Shown here piece by piece: positions 34,110 to 46,691 of a stretch of DNA of 62,000 nucleotides (positions are counted from its first letter, which is position 1; every line of letters begins with the position of its first letter). Position numbers and translations under genes: made by a program. Source of the stretch: Cryptomeria japonica (Eukaryota; Streptophyta; Pinopsida; Cupressales; Cupressaceae); contig NC_081406.1 in the NCBI RefSeq assembly GCF_030272615.1, positions 242,051,718 to 242,113,717 on the forward strand, read 5' to 3'. The notes below the pieces were generated by a model, which saw only the letters and a list, made by a program, of their open reading frames with translations, did no database searches and was not told the origin of the DNA.

Positions 34110-37100
34110 TTATTTAAGGGTCCTTTGTAGCATTCATGATATCTTGGCCTCCTACATAATCTTCTTCATCAGCTACATTTATTTAAGGGTCCTTCCCTTG
34201 CAGGACTATTTACACTTGTACTGCGTTATATGGCATGGGAGCTAACCACTTTATGTTTATCCCCTTGCTTTGTGCATCTTTGTTGCAATTTGTGTTAAGT
34301 TACATTTCATAGTGTAAGATCCTTTTATCCTTGTACTTATCTTTTATAATTAATTGTACTTTCTAAGTCAAACTCAACTATTTTGAGGGCATTGCTACAG
34401 TTTTTTCCTGTCTTTCTTTGTGAGGGCCATCACCTTAATATCCAATCTGCAACAATTTGGAGATGAGCTGTTTTAATGTTGGATTATTGTCACTGATGTC
34501 AAAGGCAAAGTCTAAATAATTGGAGGTTAGATTGTGCCAAAATTATGGCACCATTATCGAGATATCATTGGGCAAGGAAGGTTATTTCCTACATGGGCCA
34601 ACCCATGTCTAGCGCTACAGAATGTATATAGGATACCGTGAATCCCAATCTACGAACACAATATATTACTGAGTCTAAATTCTAGAGATGGCACTAGGGA
34701 GGTTGTTAAGGATCGACCACCTTAGATGAGGCTACCGCTGGACATGGATGCATACATGGTATAGTAGAGGAATTCCACTAATTAGTGGCCCTTGTTAGCG
34801 GAATATTGCTCCTTGATAAGACTGGCCAATTCTTTTCAATTAGCTTAGAATAATGTGTTGTAGATATCTAGGTGTATGGGAGGGAGCTTGCATGGGGGTA
34901 GTTCATTCTAGAACAACTAAATAGAAATTTCCATCACATGACATACAAATATAGTAGCAGTGTGGGATCAACGAGTCTACTTCCTTGATTTTAAATTGCA
35001 GAATAAAAAGTAAATAAAATTGGATGACCCTCCTCATAGAGCCGCCCCATTTGTGGGTGTTAAAATTATAAATAAATTATACTCCAAACGGAACGACCTC
35101 TTTTGACTTTGGTGGCCAATTTGAAAGGGTGCCGGTGTTTAAATAAAGTAAAATATATTTTATGCCTTCATAGCTGACCTCCTTGAAGACCCACTCCTTT
35201 TGGGTGAAGAGGTGCTTGTGTGGGATATATATGAAGGTAAATTGGTGGTGTTAGAAGCAAGAATTTTTTGAATAACTTTCCAATTTTTGAGCAGATTTGT
35301 GAGTTAAAAACATAGTTTTGGAGCAGCTCTATGGTAGATTTATGAGCAAATTGTTGAAGACTATATTACAGATTGGTGAACAACTGTATGGCAGATCTAT
35401 GAGCAGAAAATATTGAAGATTATAAGCGGATTTAAAGAAGCATTTTTAGAGCAGAATTGTGGAGGAGAATTAAAGCTGATCCTAGAAGAAGTTTCATACA
35501 ATTACCATATCATTCCTTTGGAGATTGCTGCCTCTCATTCAAGGAGATTGGTGTCTCTTGTTGAGTTGGTGCTTAGTGGTGGAGATTGTTGTCTCCAGTG
35601 GGTTGGTTCCAATGAATCATCTAGAGGGGATTGTTGTCTCCTTTGGGTTGGTGCCTAAGAAATTTGTAAGAAGATTTATACAAGCAATATTTTTGTCATG
35701 GTTTTCTCTTGTAAGGGTTTCAACGTAAAATCCTAAGTTTCTTATGTGTGTAGATTTTTGCTTTGCATAATTGTTGCATCTTATGTTATTGATATTGTGC
35801 AATTGATATGCATAAAGTTTGAGAAAGTAAAAATAGATTTATACTGTTTCTCCCCCCACTTTCAGTATAAGCATGCGTGTTTCTTCATTTAAGTGGCCTT
35901 CAAAAGGAGCAAGATCCATAGAATGCACCTTAACAGCTGGAACTATAGCTTTATAATAATTTTTACCATGATCTAGCTCTTGAGTTCTTACCTCAACTTC
36001 TGCCTGTGCTGTTACCATTGCATGATGTCAACTTGCAACTGGGTTATTATTGCACTTTGTTGAGCACATCTAGTACACAGATTCTTCTTGACAACTTTTT
36101 GAATTCCTGTCATAAAGCTCAATTGATAAGTCATTTGGCTTCCTTGAACCCACAATTTCTTTGACAAGAGACTTTGTACATAGACATATTGTATGCCTGC
36201 ATGGTGGATTATTCTTATCATTTTGACTTGCATCTTTTACTGTAATACAAAAAGGAATGTCGTGTGAGGTGAAACCTTTCTTTGAATTCTGAGGTAAGCT
36301 TCTTTTTGAGAAGAGTGAAGGAAATGATATGTTTCCTTGTACTGAAAGTTATTAAAAGCTAGTAACAGTGATAATTTAAGTATGCAATACAGACAAACTT
36401 AAGCTAGAAGCCTGCCTTTTTGTTCCCTTGCTAGGGTAAAAGGTGATTTAGCGCTTCTTCATTGACTAAATTTTTTATATTTTCTATCTATTGCAGAAAA
36501 GACTTATAATAGGAATAAAATTACAAGTGATTGAATTGAATAAAACAAAAAATTACTATGAAGTTGCATGCAAAGCTTTGAAACTTCTTTCAATAAAGAC
36601 TAATAGAAAACTTTACAATAATTGCCAAATTATACTTAATTCAAAAGACAATTGAACATGAAAATCATAATAACTCTTTGAACAACAATCTCAGCAGCAA
36701 CTAGATATAAAATTACCATTAGGAAACTAAGTGCAAATGACACTTTTTTTAATGGTTTACAAAACATTGAATAAAAAATAAATAGAAAGTTAACTAGAAC
36801 TTTTGGGCTATAAGAATAAACAATATTTTGATAAGATAACTATGCCTAAATAAATTTTCAAGATAGTGATCTATAACATCACCTCTTCTGAAATAAGATG
36901 AATCCTCAAATCATCCAGACAAAATAGCACCAGCTAAATTTAGTTACTTGGTGATTCGATCTGGTAGGCCTAATGCAAAAGCAACATCGTAGATATACTA
37001 AATACATTTATGAACTTTGGATTTATTAGGTACTGTTGCTGATCCATTGGCACAATCTATTTCTGTTGCACATATCCAACCTTTGACATTGACGCCTCTA

Positions 37101-37544
37101 AGTTTGTTGGTTTTTCCTTTCCTTTTTGAATCTCTATATTGTTTTTTGGCCAACTCATACATGTTACATGTGCATTTCCAAATTTTTTATTTGTCAAACA
37201 TTGAAAGTATCTAGATCCACTAACACATCATGCTCAGTAGAATACTTACATGGGGTAGCAGTCACAAAACAAGAAATCAACTATTCTACATCGTTCAACT
37301 TATTTTTCTGTTCATACAAACTAGAAATGATCTCATCAAACATCCTCGTCAAAAATTATATTTCCCCATCCATGTGAAAACTTGCCTTATTTGCAGCTTT
37401 GTTAATCCTAGGGTGTTCGAAGGTTTAAGCTTTTCTACTAAATTGCTGAATTGGGTACGTGGTTATTATACCTCATGAATATGGCAGGATTTTTTCAGGG
37501 GTTGGGTATGTTTTGTTATGTATGTTAAAAAAGTATTTTATATA
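34110..37544. other. Unassigned stretch
   Basis: No gene recognised. An LTR-like part around 35030-35770 has a TATA-like GGGATATATATGAAGG (about 35222), repeated GAGCAGAT(C/T)TATG words and three degenerate copies of GGAGATTG(T/C)TG(T/C)CTC (35520-35650). Ends and TSD could not be fixed. Confidence 0.35.
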
Positions 37545-37858
37545 TGTATTTTAGAGCACACACAATAATAATCTCATAATTATTCAATTACTGTTTTATA
37601 ATTCCTTCAATAAGAGATTACAAATATATAGGATGAATAGTCTAACTACTATAACAACTCAACTAACTTCTTACTGTAAATGTAGGTGGGTGAGTTGTGT
37701 TAACAATTCACATTTTTATTCTCACACACAATTACACATTCACTATGATATAATATTGAGTTGTTTCTCAACAACTTAATATTAACTTACAAAACTCTAT
37801 TCTACTACACATTCTAATAATGTTAACCTTAACACCTTGGTGAAATTAATTCCTAACA
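37545..37858 (-). repeat. 3' LTR of the minus-strand copia-type element
   Basis: On the minus strand it starts TGTTAGGAATT and ends CTCTAAAATACA. The block GTTGTTTCTCAACAACTTAA also occurs in the other LTR. Confidence 0.65.
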
Positions 37859-39395
37859 CTCCCCTTAGTGTGAACATGGGAGAAAGCACATCACATGAAC
37901 TGAAAATAGAATCATATACTTATGCATACTTTTAGGTCTGCATATTGCTATTTGGATCTTGTTGGACATGATCGCTTACATACAAGAGCTTATCTTGCTT
38001 TCACTTCCAGTGCACTTATCACTGGTCAACCACAGTTCCAAGAAGTTTAACAGTTAGAGGACCTCTATTGCTAGCTGCTCTCCTATACAACTGTTTACAA
38101 TATCAATTGTATCTACATTCCCCTCTTTTCGAACCTAGCAAGGGAATGTTTACAATATTTTTTCTTGCACACAACAATGAAAATAAATAAAATTCAACTA
38201 ATATAAAAGATGGTCTCATTGTTAGTCGCTAATGAGAAGCACCATTTGGCCTGCTTCCTCCAATACCTCCAGTCTTCATTATGGTAGAACAAAAATCATG
38301 CTTGTGCCATCAAAAATGTTGTGTGAGGAATGCCATTCATTCTCCAAGAGGGAAACGTATATGATGCTCCGAGAACTCTAAATAAGTAATGTGTCCAAAA
38401 GTTATTCACTACATAGATAAATAGCATGTTCTAAAGATGGGCCTTTGTTTAATAGCGATCGTACTAAAATTTGTATATGTGTTTCTTTCCAATGAACACA
38501 AACAACAACAACAACAAAGAAGGGATCACTGAAACCAATTCACGAAGCATGTACTTCAACTCTTTGAATTCCTCATACAAGCAATATGGACAACTATGCC
38601 AAGACACAATGCAAACCAGAAAGCTTTGTACAGCAGAAAAAATAATTCTTCCCATCTCTTGCTTGGGTTTGGCACAAGCCATAAATTCTCTACCTTAGGT
38701 GTACCCATATCTTTAAACCCAAGTTTTAAATTTGTGACTCCATTGCCATTGACAATATCTTCCTTAGAAGATTTCTACCTCCTCTTCCATGTCTGCGCCA
38801 TTTTTGTTTCTATGGTCTTTCCAATGGAATAGCCATCGATCTATGCTGAGTTGAATTCAATGCTTCAGCAGTAATGTACAAAGCACTCATTTCCAGAATA
38901 GACTTGATGCTTCTGGATGCTGACACTTGTGAATCACGACCTCTGCAACTATGCACTTCTCCCCCCCTTTTTTTATACGATGTCTCCTCAGTACCTATCG
39001 CCAAACTCACCATGATGCAGATATTCAAAGTAAAAAAAAAACTGAAAAAAATGACAATTTTCAAATGCGCTTGTTATGACGTTCAAAGATGTATTATTGC
39101 ACCACCATCTTCTGCTTCAAACTTTTCACTGAATGCAAAAACCATCCTGAAACAATTTTTGAGTTTTATTCCTCATCATCAGCTTTCTAAAAATTTTGGA
39201 CTTCTTAAATTTTGTTAAGGAATGAGGAAGATATTGCAGTTTCACTGAGACTGTTAGATTGATATAGAAAACTCAAAACAACATACCAGCAAATAGAATG
39301 GAGAACAGGTAGAACTAAAAACAATACAATAGTGTCTCTCTTCAACCACCAAGAATAATTCACAGTTCATTTTCAATAGTGCTCTAATACCATAT

Positions 39396-39679
39396 TGAAT
39401 TCAGAGTACACATTAATAATATTATTCCATTACTGTCCAATAATTTTCTCAATAAGATTTTACAAATATATAAAATGAATAGTCTAACTCCTATTACAAC
39501 ACTAACTTCTTACTCTAAATCTAGGTGGGTTGTTCAACCACCTTAATTTACTGCCTCCTATAGTCACTCCTAAATCTCTACATGAGTTGTGTTCACATAC
39601 ATTATTATTCTCATACACAATTACACACTGACTGTAATATAATATTAAGTTGTTTCTCAACAACTTAATATTAATTTGC
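39396..39679 (-). repeat. 5' LTR of the minus-strand copia-type element, truncated
   Basis: It ends next to the primer site. Its outer end is cut at about 39679, where a TGTAATGCCCCC LTR begins, so that LTR probably inserted here. Confidence 0.6.
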
Positions 39680-40746
39680 TGTAATGCCCCCTTTTTCCGA
39701 GTGATTCTCCAACAGGGATTTCTGATGTATTTTTATTACCATTGGATTATGATAAGAAATTATATGGGAATAAAATAATTAAATTAATTATTATAAAGTT
39801 GTCTCAGTAAATTAAATCATAAAGATAACTTTATTTAATGAAAGTAACAGATAAAATATAATTAAATATTGTATGGTCACTTTATCAAAAGTACCTTGTA
39901 GAAGCTTGATATTTAAAATGAATAATATTGTCTTGGAAAGTTCCAGAAAAGATTATAAAAGGAGGAATGAGGGAGACATTTGGCATTCTGGAGTTCATTC
40001 TTCAGCTGGGGACCAAAAACCCTTGGGAGATAGGTGGATTGGACGAAAATCCAACTCCATCCACAGGGGGATTCAGTTCATGTTTCACACATAGGTTTTA
40101 TCAGTAAAATACGTAAAGTTTTTATCTAAAGACAAATTTCAAGAAGTTTGGAATAATTGCAGAGATTTATTATTCAAAATTATTGATCAGGGTTATTTTT
40201 AGAGTAAAATATTTCAGGGCTAATACCAGAATAAAAGATTTGGAAAATGGTGATATAGGGGTTTTGATAAATAGTTTGAAATACTTTCAGATTTGAATAA
40301 AGACAAAGCAGATTGATAATCTTTTGAAGATGTGGAGTTATTTGTTTATCATTTAATAATTCCACTTTAGACCTTGCACGGGAAATAAGAATGTGAATGA
40401 AGATGCATTGAAAGTCATAGAATGGTAGAGGTGGCACGAAAAGGTTAAGGAGGAGCTGGCGATCTCTTTATTCTTGGTAATCTATTCGCTTCACAAGAAA
40501 TATCAACCCTTGTGGCTTGCTGGCTTTAGTTATTGCATGGAAATAAGGAGTTATTGGGAGGTGCTTCCTTGCTTATAATTTTGTGTCGTCTTCTTTGGAG
40601 TTTATTAGACTTCCATCCTGGAAAGCAAATTGGCAGCAGTAGCAAGATGATAAGTGTGGAATGAATTAAGAGGAATTAAATGTATATTGAGGCTGGCGTC
40701 TAAATTGTTATATCGATTGGGGGTTACCATGAAGTGAATACACTTG
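39680..40746 (+). repeat. Gypsy-type LTR, 5' part
   Basis: It starts TGTAATGCCCCC like the other LTRs here and has a TATA-like ATTATAAAAGGAGG at about 39952. It runs into the A-family element at 40747; the far end was not found. Confidence 0.55.
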
Positions 40747-41837
40747 TGTTGACGTGTATTTTGTACACAGCCAAACATAGAATAAAATACCCAAATGGTA
40801 CCTTATCCTCTCTTGATTAAAGCCTCTGAATGCTGAAGATATCGCGAAAAGGATCAATCAGGGTGACTTCAAGGTTCTTCGTTGTAGGATCTCTACGTAT
40901 GGATAAGCACCAGTGGTCGTTGTAAATGCTGTTTCTTCAAGGGGTCTTACGCACTTTTTGAGAAAGCTTGTCCGTGTCACTCTCTTTTGACTGCAGAAAC
41001 AAGATTTTCCTAATACTAACAGATTCTCAAAAAAAAATAGCAAAAGACAAGGGTTTCAAGAGATGAATTCTAATCTAATCCTAAGAATGACTCAATGTAG
41101 GCTAGACTTGGTAAGATTCTACCAATTTCAGTATTGCCAAGCAATTACAACTCTACTGGAATTGATGCGATCTTCGAAGGTGATTAAGTGATTTTCAAAT
41201 CATCAAGGATATAGATACTATCATAAAGATACATATCAATATTTCAACAATGATTGAATGTTTAAGCAATCTCAATATCTCCAGTTGACCACACAAGGCG
41301 TCCTTACAATCAGTAAGAAGCTAGTGGTTTGGAACATGAATCTCACCAAAGATCAGGCACAACACTTAGTCCTTCAAACTTAAACTTAAATACTACTTCG
41401 ACTGAGAATGATTCAAGAAGATAAACAACCATGAAGATAGCCACAAGTATTGCAATAAAACACCATAACTTCAATATTTTATTGATCTCAAAGCCAAATG
41501 GACAACAATTGTTCAAAATTCTTTCTTCACTACTCAATCTTGCTACACAATAACTTTCTTCTCTAAGCTCTCTCTCTTCTCTAACTTCTAACTATTATCA
41601 AAATGAAAATGAGTGAGGGTATATATAGCATCCTCAAATACAATGAATGGCCCAGATCGAAAGAAGATCAATGGCTGAGATTTTGACACCTAAACCCTAA
41701 TTAGGGTTTGTTACAAAAAGGTCCCCATTTAGATGAACATTATTAAATGCATAGCCAAATATTTAATTGGCACAAAAATCGAGGAAACATAGACCAATAG
41801 GAATTAAACTACCACATCATCTTATAACAACTTTTCA
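40747..41837 (-). repeat. A-family LTR, copy 3
   Basis: It starts TGTTGACGTGTATTTTG and ends near CTTTTCA, followed on the right by a pyrimidine tract (TTCCCTTTCC) that would be the polypurine tract on the minus strand. It aligns in patches with copies 1 and 2 (AGAATAAAATAC, ATCTAATCCTAAGAATG, GATTTTCAAATCA). A reversed TATA box, GGTATATATAGC, lies at about 41618. Read as the 3' LTR of the minus-strand element to its right. Confidence 0.6.
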
Positions 41838-41941
41838 TCTAGAATTTTGTTCCCTTTCCTATGCTCTTTTTTAGCATATCCAACGAATCTAGACACAATT
41901 CCCTCAATCTCAGCAATGGGAATCTTAGGAAGTTTTTTCAT

Positions 41942-43370
41942 TCAGTCTTCCAAGTGAAGGACTTGATCAAAAGCAGTGAGAAGAGCTGTCTCCCATCCAG
42001 GTTCAAGTTCTTTGATCTTCTCAATTAGGAACATGGTAGTGAACATTAGATCTCGTTGCTCATCTGTGATGACGTTCTCCTCCTTGCAAAAGATGACCTT
42101 GACTCTTTCCTCCAACTCTTGGATGTCCACATTTGTCTCAATCTCGATCCGCCTGCCAAGAATGGTACACAACACTTCAAACACCTTATCTTGAATTGGA
42201 TGGATGACACCTTCCACTTGACTGCATTTGGTGTTGATGTCTTCAAAAAGGACCTCTTTCATCTGGAGCAGAGCTGACCACTGTAGGAGGTTTTGGGTTC
42301 CTCCATCTATTATCTTTTCTTGTGCCAGGATCCGTCTTGGTGTTTGCCTTATTACTTGTAGGACAGGAATGATAACATCTCTAGTGTGAGTGAAAGCGGC
42401 TACAGTTATCATTAGATTATGGATAACCTCAAGGACCTGGATAGCTCGATGAACTGTCTTCATCATTCTTGTTGCAAATTCAACGGCTAGCGTGTGGGAT
42501 TTATCAATCCAAGAGCTCATAAGCTGAACCAAGCTCTTGACCCTTTCTGCTTCGCCAACTGATTCAAGAGGAAGTGCTTGTAAAGGAGATACTGTTGATT
42601 AAGGCATACATAACATATGAGCTCATGTAGAACGATTTGGTGGGTCTTAGCCTTCTCAACTGCACATCTAGACAATTGCTAATAATTCTGGCTCAATGAA
42701 GCATTCCTTTCCCTTGGACTATCACTTGAATGAAGAAGAACATCCACTTTTCGAAGTAGAAGGCTTGAGGGGCCCCTGTAACTTGATTGAGCAAAGTTAT
42801 CAAATCTCTATACTCCTCCTGGAAGTCGATCCTATGCGGAGTATTGGGAATCTTATTCAAGCGAGGCCGACTTTTGAGCAACCAATTCTTATTGATGAGA
42901 TTCAGACAAGTGTCGGGATCATCTTCATAGATCGACCTGGCTCCTTCTAAGCTTTTGTAAATCATATCTTTATGCTCTGGAAGATGAAGAGCTTCACTTA
43001 TAGCTTCCTCTGAAAGGTAAGCCAAGGTGTTCCCTTCCTTGGATACAATCGTCCTTGATTGTGAGTCATAGTGGCGAGCACACTCGATCATCAGCTCATG
43101 ACACTTGACTGCTGGAGGGAAACCTGCCGCCTTGATGATACCACTTTCAATTATCTTCTTCGCAACAGGTGATGGCTTGCCAATGTAGGGGACCTCTCGA
43201 AACTTCTTCACATTGAAGTTTCCTAAGTTGGTGTCTCCGATATTACTCCACTTGGACACGATCATGGTTTCCAATTCGTCATTCTTCTGATCTTCTTTGA
43301 TGAGAGCCGGGCGACTAGTAGATACTCCTGCCTTTGGAGTCGCCATCTTGATACCTACACAACATTTCAA
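41942..43370 (-). pseudogene. Unknown retroelement ORF, about 470 codons, broken
   Basis: The minus strand from 43370 (or the Met at 43346) is open for 225 residues to a TGA at 42693, where the next residues continue the same domain (ARIISNCLDVQLRRL, FYMSSYVMYALIN). After a frame change a second open part (42532-41942, 196 aa) follows. The first part has a conserved look (KKFREVPYIGKPSPVAKKI, LSEEAISEALHLPEHKDM, FYFEKWMFFFIQVI); the second is Leu/Ile/Glu-rich and probably helical. No RT, protease, integrase or zinc knuckle is seen. It may be a gag-like or plant-transposon domain protein; I cannot name it. Confidence 0.6.
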
Positions 43371-44157
43371 AATTAGTCCTTGAAGATTAAAGTGTAGAAA
43401 ATAAGAGTCAAAAGGAAGATTTAAGATATTAATTAGGAAACTTCATGATAAATCTAGAGTTATCATTTCCTAATTAATTAATCAACACTTAGGCTTTTCT
43501 AAAAAAGTGCGCAAAAATCAAGTCTTGAACAAGGATATTAAGATAATTTCGCCATACCTCCTCTTGAGTACTCAAAAAACTTGACAATGATGAAAGAAAA
43601 CTAGACATTGATGGACAAGGCCTAGATTATAGTCCTCCTTTGGATGGATTGCGCCTCCTCTAGCTTCAAAAAGAATAAATTCCACCCTCCTTAGTATCCA
43701 CACTTAGTAGAAATTCGCTTCAAACAAGCTATATTTCGCTCCTCCAATTTGCTCTTCAATTTCGCATTTAGAAGGAATGAATGAATGATTTGAAATGTGA
43801 AGCAACACTCCTCCATTATATAGAGCGCTTACCCTACTCCCTTCAAGGCTGACTTGGCAAAAAAGAGGTAAAAAATAAATAAAATCTCTAAAAAAAGGGT
43901 GGCCGACTTGCCTACAAAGGCAAAATAATTCCCTTGAGCGCTCATTTAATTTAAAAAAAATAATTTTAATCCTCCAAGGTAAAATTTCGATTATTTCAAG
44001 GCTTAAAATTAATTCATTAAATGCAAAATGCTTTTAAATTAATGCGAATTTAAATTTAATTTTCCACACGCCTCAAACTTAGCAATTTTGGTGATTTAGT
44101 GCAAATTGGAGAATATCAACTTTTTTGATCAAGGTCTTAATGAAGTTTGCTAATGAT
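43371..44157 (-). other. Spacer between the ORF and the hairpin array
   Basis: AT-rich, no ORF. It lies upstream of the ORF on the minus strand and would be leader sequence of the element's RNA. Confidence 0.5.
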
Positions 44158-46691
44158 TTCGCCTTGGACCCTCTCTAAGGGTTAGGAGTGATTTTCCAAA
44201 TTTAGCCTTGAATATTTCATATCTTGACTCTAAAATCTCTTGGAGGGTAAATTCATATCCAAGTAAGGTCTTGCATTTCAAATTTTGGTATTCTGCATGA
44301 GGAATTTAGGTGGAAATGTGGATTTCGCCCTAGACCCTCTCCAAGGGTTAGGAGCGATTTTCTCATTTTAGGCTTAAAATCCACCTTAACTTAATCGTTG
44401 AACTCTCTACGCAATTTCCAAGATCCATTTCCTTGCACCACCAAGTTACTTCATCAAAAATCTTGAAGGAAACAACGCTTTTAGAGGAATTTCACCCTGG
44501 ACCCTCTCCAAGGGTCAGGAGCGATTTTCACAATTTGGCTCAAAATTGACATTTTTCAAAGCTCAAAATTTCTTCAAGGCATCTCAAATAGGTCTTCTTA
44601 CTGAATTCCAGACTTAGCCCTATCCAACTTAAGAGAAAAAATGTGATTTTGGTGTTTTTCGCCCTGGACCCTCTCCAAGGGTCAGGAGCGATTTTTGCAA
44701 CTTTGACTAGAAATCCTCACTTTTTCATCTAAAAACTTCTTCACCAAGCAAGATCATGTTTATGCCTCCAAACTAAGCAAGAAAATCCTCTTTCCAAGTT
44801 TTTCACCCTGGACCCTCTCCAAGGGTCAGGAGCGATTTTGCAAATCTAGACCCAATCCATCATCATTTTTCGTTGAAACTTTATTCATCACTAGGTAATG
44901 TCTTTCCTTATACACTCCATCCAAATTTGTCTTGTTTCTGCAAGGTAAAATAAGAGGTTTTCAAATTTTCGCCCTGGACCCTCAGCAAGGGTCAGGAGTG
45001 ATTTTTCTTTCCTAGCCCAGGATCATCAAGTTTTGGAAGCAAACCTTTATTCATCATTAGGTAATGTCTTTCCTTATCCACTCCATCCAAATTTGTCTTG
45101 TTTCTGCAAGGTAAAATAAGAGGTTTTCAAATTTTCTCCCTGGACCCTCAGCAAGGGTCAGGAGCGATTTTTCTTTCCTAGCCCCAGGATCATCAAGTTT
45201 TGGAAGCAAACCTTTATTCATCATGTCTTTGAAGGCCTTTTCTACCTTAGTATAACCTTGCCTTAGAACAATCTTGAAGGGAACATGTTGGTTTTATGAT
45301 TTTCGCCCTGGACCCTCTCCAAGGGTCCGGAGCGATTTTGATAATTGCCTTCAAAACTTTCATTCTCAACAATCCTTCTTCACTTCAAGGCAATTTAAAC
45401 ATCATTTCAAACTCGTGTCTAGGCTTAGCTTCGTTCAAACTTGGAGGAAAAAGTAGGTTTTTAGAATTTTCGCCCTGGACCCTCAGCAAGGGTCAGGAGC
45501 GATTTTCCCTATTTAGCTTGATTGCTTCTTTGTTGGCCATCCAAATTATCTTCAATGGGTAAAACACACCTCTTCACATTCATTCCAACCATAAAAATCA
45601 TTTTGACTTTGCAAGAAAAATGTGTTTTTGAGAATTTCGCCCTGGGCCTTCAGAGAGGGTCAGGAGCGAACTTTGCCATCTAGACCAAAATGCTTCACTT
45701 TTCACCTTTAAACTTCTTTGCTAAGGAAGATTTCATCTTGTATTGTGCTATGAATAGATTTTCATGCCTAAGAAAGGTCAAAAAATATGCTTATAAAGAA
45801 TTTTGCTCTGGACCCTCAGTAAGGGTCAGGAGCGAAATTGCCTTTCCTGGGCAAAACTCCTTCATCTCTTCATCTTCAAACAAGTTTGGGGGCTTCATCA
45901 TGCTCACTTCACCATTCATCATGCCTTTGACATCTCAATTTGACCAAATTAGGCCAGAAATGACTCTAATAGGAATTTTCGCCCTGGACCCTCAGCAAGG
46001 TTTAGGAGCGAATTTTAGGTTTTCAACAAAGTCCTCCATCATTTCAAGTTAAAACCTTTTCAGGCGGGTAGAGGGAGTTGTTCATTTTCTATTCATGTTA
46101 AAAAACTTGATCCTTTTTCACTGCAAAATGAGGAAAAATCAAAATTTCGCCCTGGGCCTTCAGCAAGGGTCAGGAGCGATTTTACCTTTGTTGCCCAAAA
46201 TTCATCATTTTTCATGTTTTCAAACCTTCAAAGGCATCAAGTGACGTCCAATCTTCCTTCCGGGAGACCCTGCACATAACAAGTTAGCCAAAATTAGTGC
46301 TAAATAAACTTAAACAACATTTTTGCCCTGGACCCTCAGCAAGGGTCAGGAGCGAAATCCTCACTTTAGGCCAAACTGCTCAAATTTTAAGTCTCAAACC
46401 GTTTCACAAGGCAAAGTTAGGTCATTTTCGAGGCCAGGAACCAGTTAGCAAATCCATCCAACAACAAGAAATTGTGTTTAGAATGAAGTTCGCCTTGGAC
46501 CCTTAGCAAGGGTCAGGAGTGAATTTTCTATTTCAGGCATCATCTTGCTCTCCAAAAATCTATCAAAAACTCTCCAAGCAAGAACACACAAATTCACCTT
46601 AAAACATGTCAAAACTCAATCAAAATTGCGAAGGAAATCCAATCTACAAAGAATTTCGCCTTGGACCCTCAGCAAGGGTCAGGAGCAAATT
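44158..46691 (-). repeat. Array of 16 conserved hairpins at about 167-bp spacing
   Basis: Sixteen copies of a 39-bp core, on the plus strand TTTCGCCCTGGACCCT, a 5-base loop (CTCCA or CAGCA), then AGGGTCAGGAGCGATTTT. They start near 44158, 44323, 44490, 44657, 44801, 44967, 45132, 45300, 45468, 45635, 45801, 45977, 46145, 46321, 46489 and 46653. Twelve of the 15 intervals are 164-168 bp; the others are 144, 176 and 176. TCGC/GCGA, CCT/AGG and GACCCT/AGGGTC can pair, giving 13 bp with two single-base bulges. Spacers between cores are much more diverged, though neighbouring ones still align. The period is not a multiple of three, so it is not coding. Confidence 0.92.

Larger units (their letters stand above)
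37545..39679 (-). mobile_element. Old copia-type element, minus strand, 5' LTR truncated
   Basis: The minus strand shows a tRNA-Met primer site (TGGTATTAGAGC, 39381-39392) after one LTR. The other LTR starts TGTTAGGAATTAA after the purine tract AAGGGGAG (about 37859-37870). The LTRs (37545-37858 and 39396-39679) share many blocks but differ strongly, and the 5' one has an extra segment of about 55 bp. About 1.5 kb of internal sequence carries no copia gag or pol that I can recognise, so it is a non-autonomous derivative. Confidence 0.65.

Noticed and set aside
36012-36233. 73-aa minus-strand ORF as part of a kinase or transposase
   Set aside because: No conserved motif and no matching neighbours.
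38464-39064. Captured host gene fragment in the copia-type element
   Set aside because: The open frames are short and without recognisable domains; capture cannot be shown from sequence alone.
37545-39679. Young copia element
   Set aside because: The two LTRs differ at many positions and by an indel of about 55 bp, so it is old or composite.
44158-46691. CRISPR-like array or plain centromeric satellite
   Set aside because: Repeat cores with diverged but mutually related spacers in a plant retroelement do not fit CRISPR; the low spacer identity and single locus do not fit a normal satellite.
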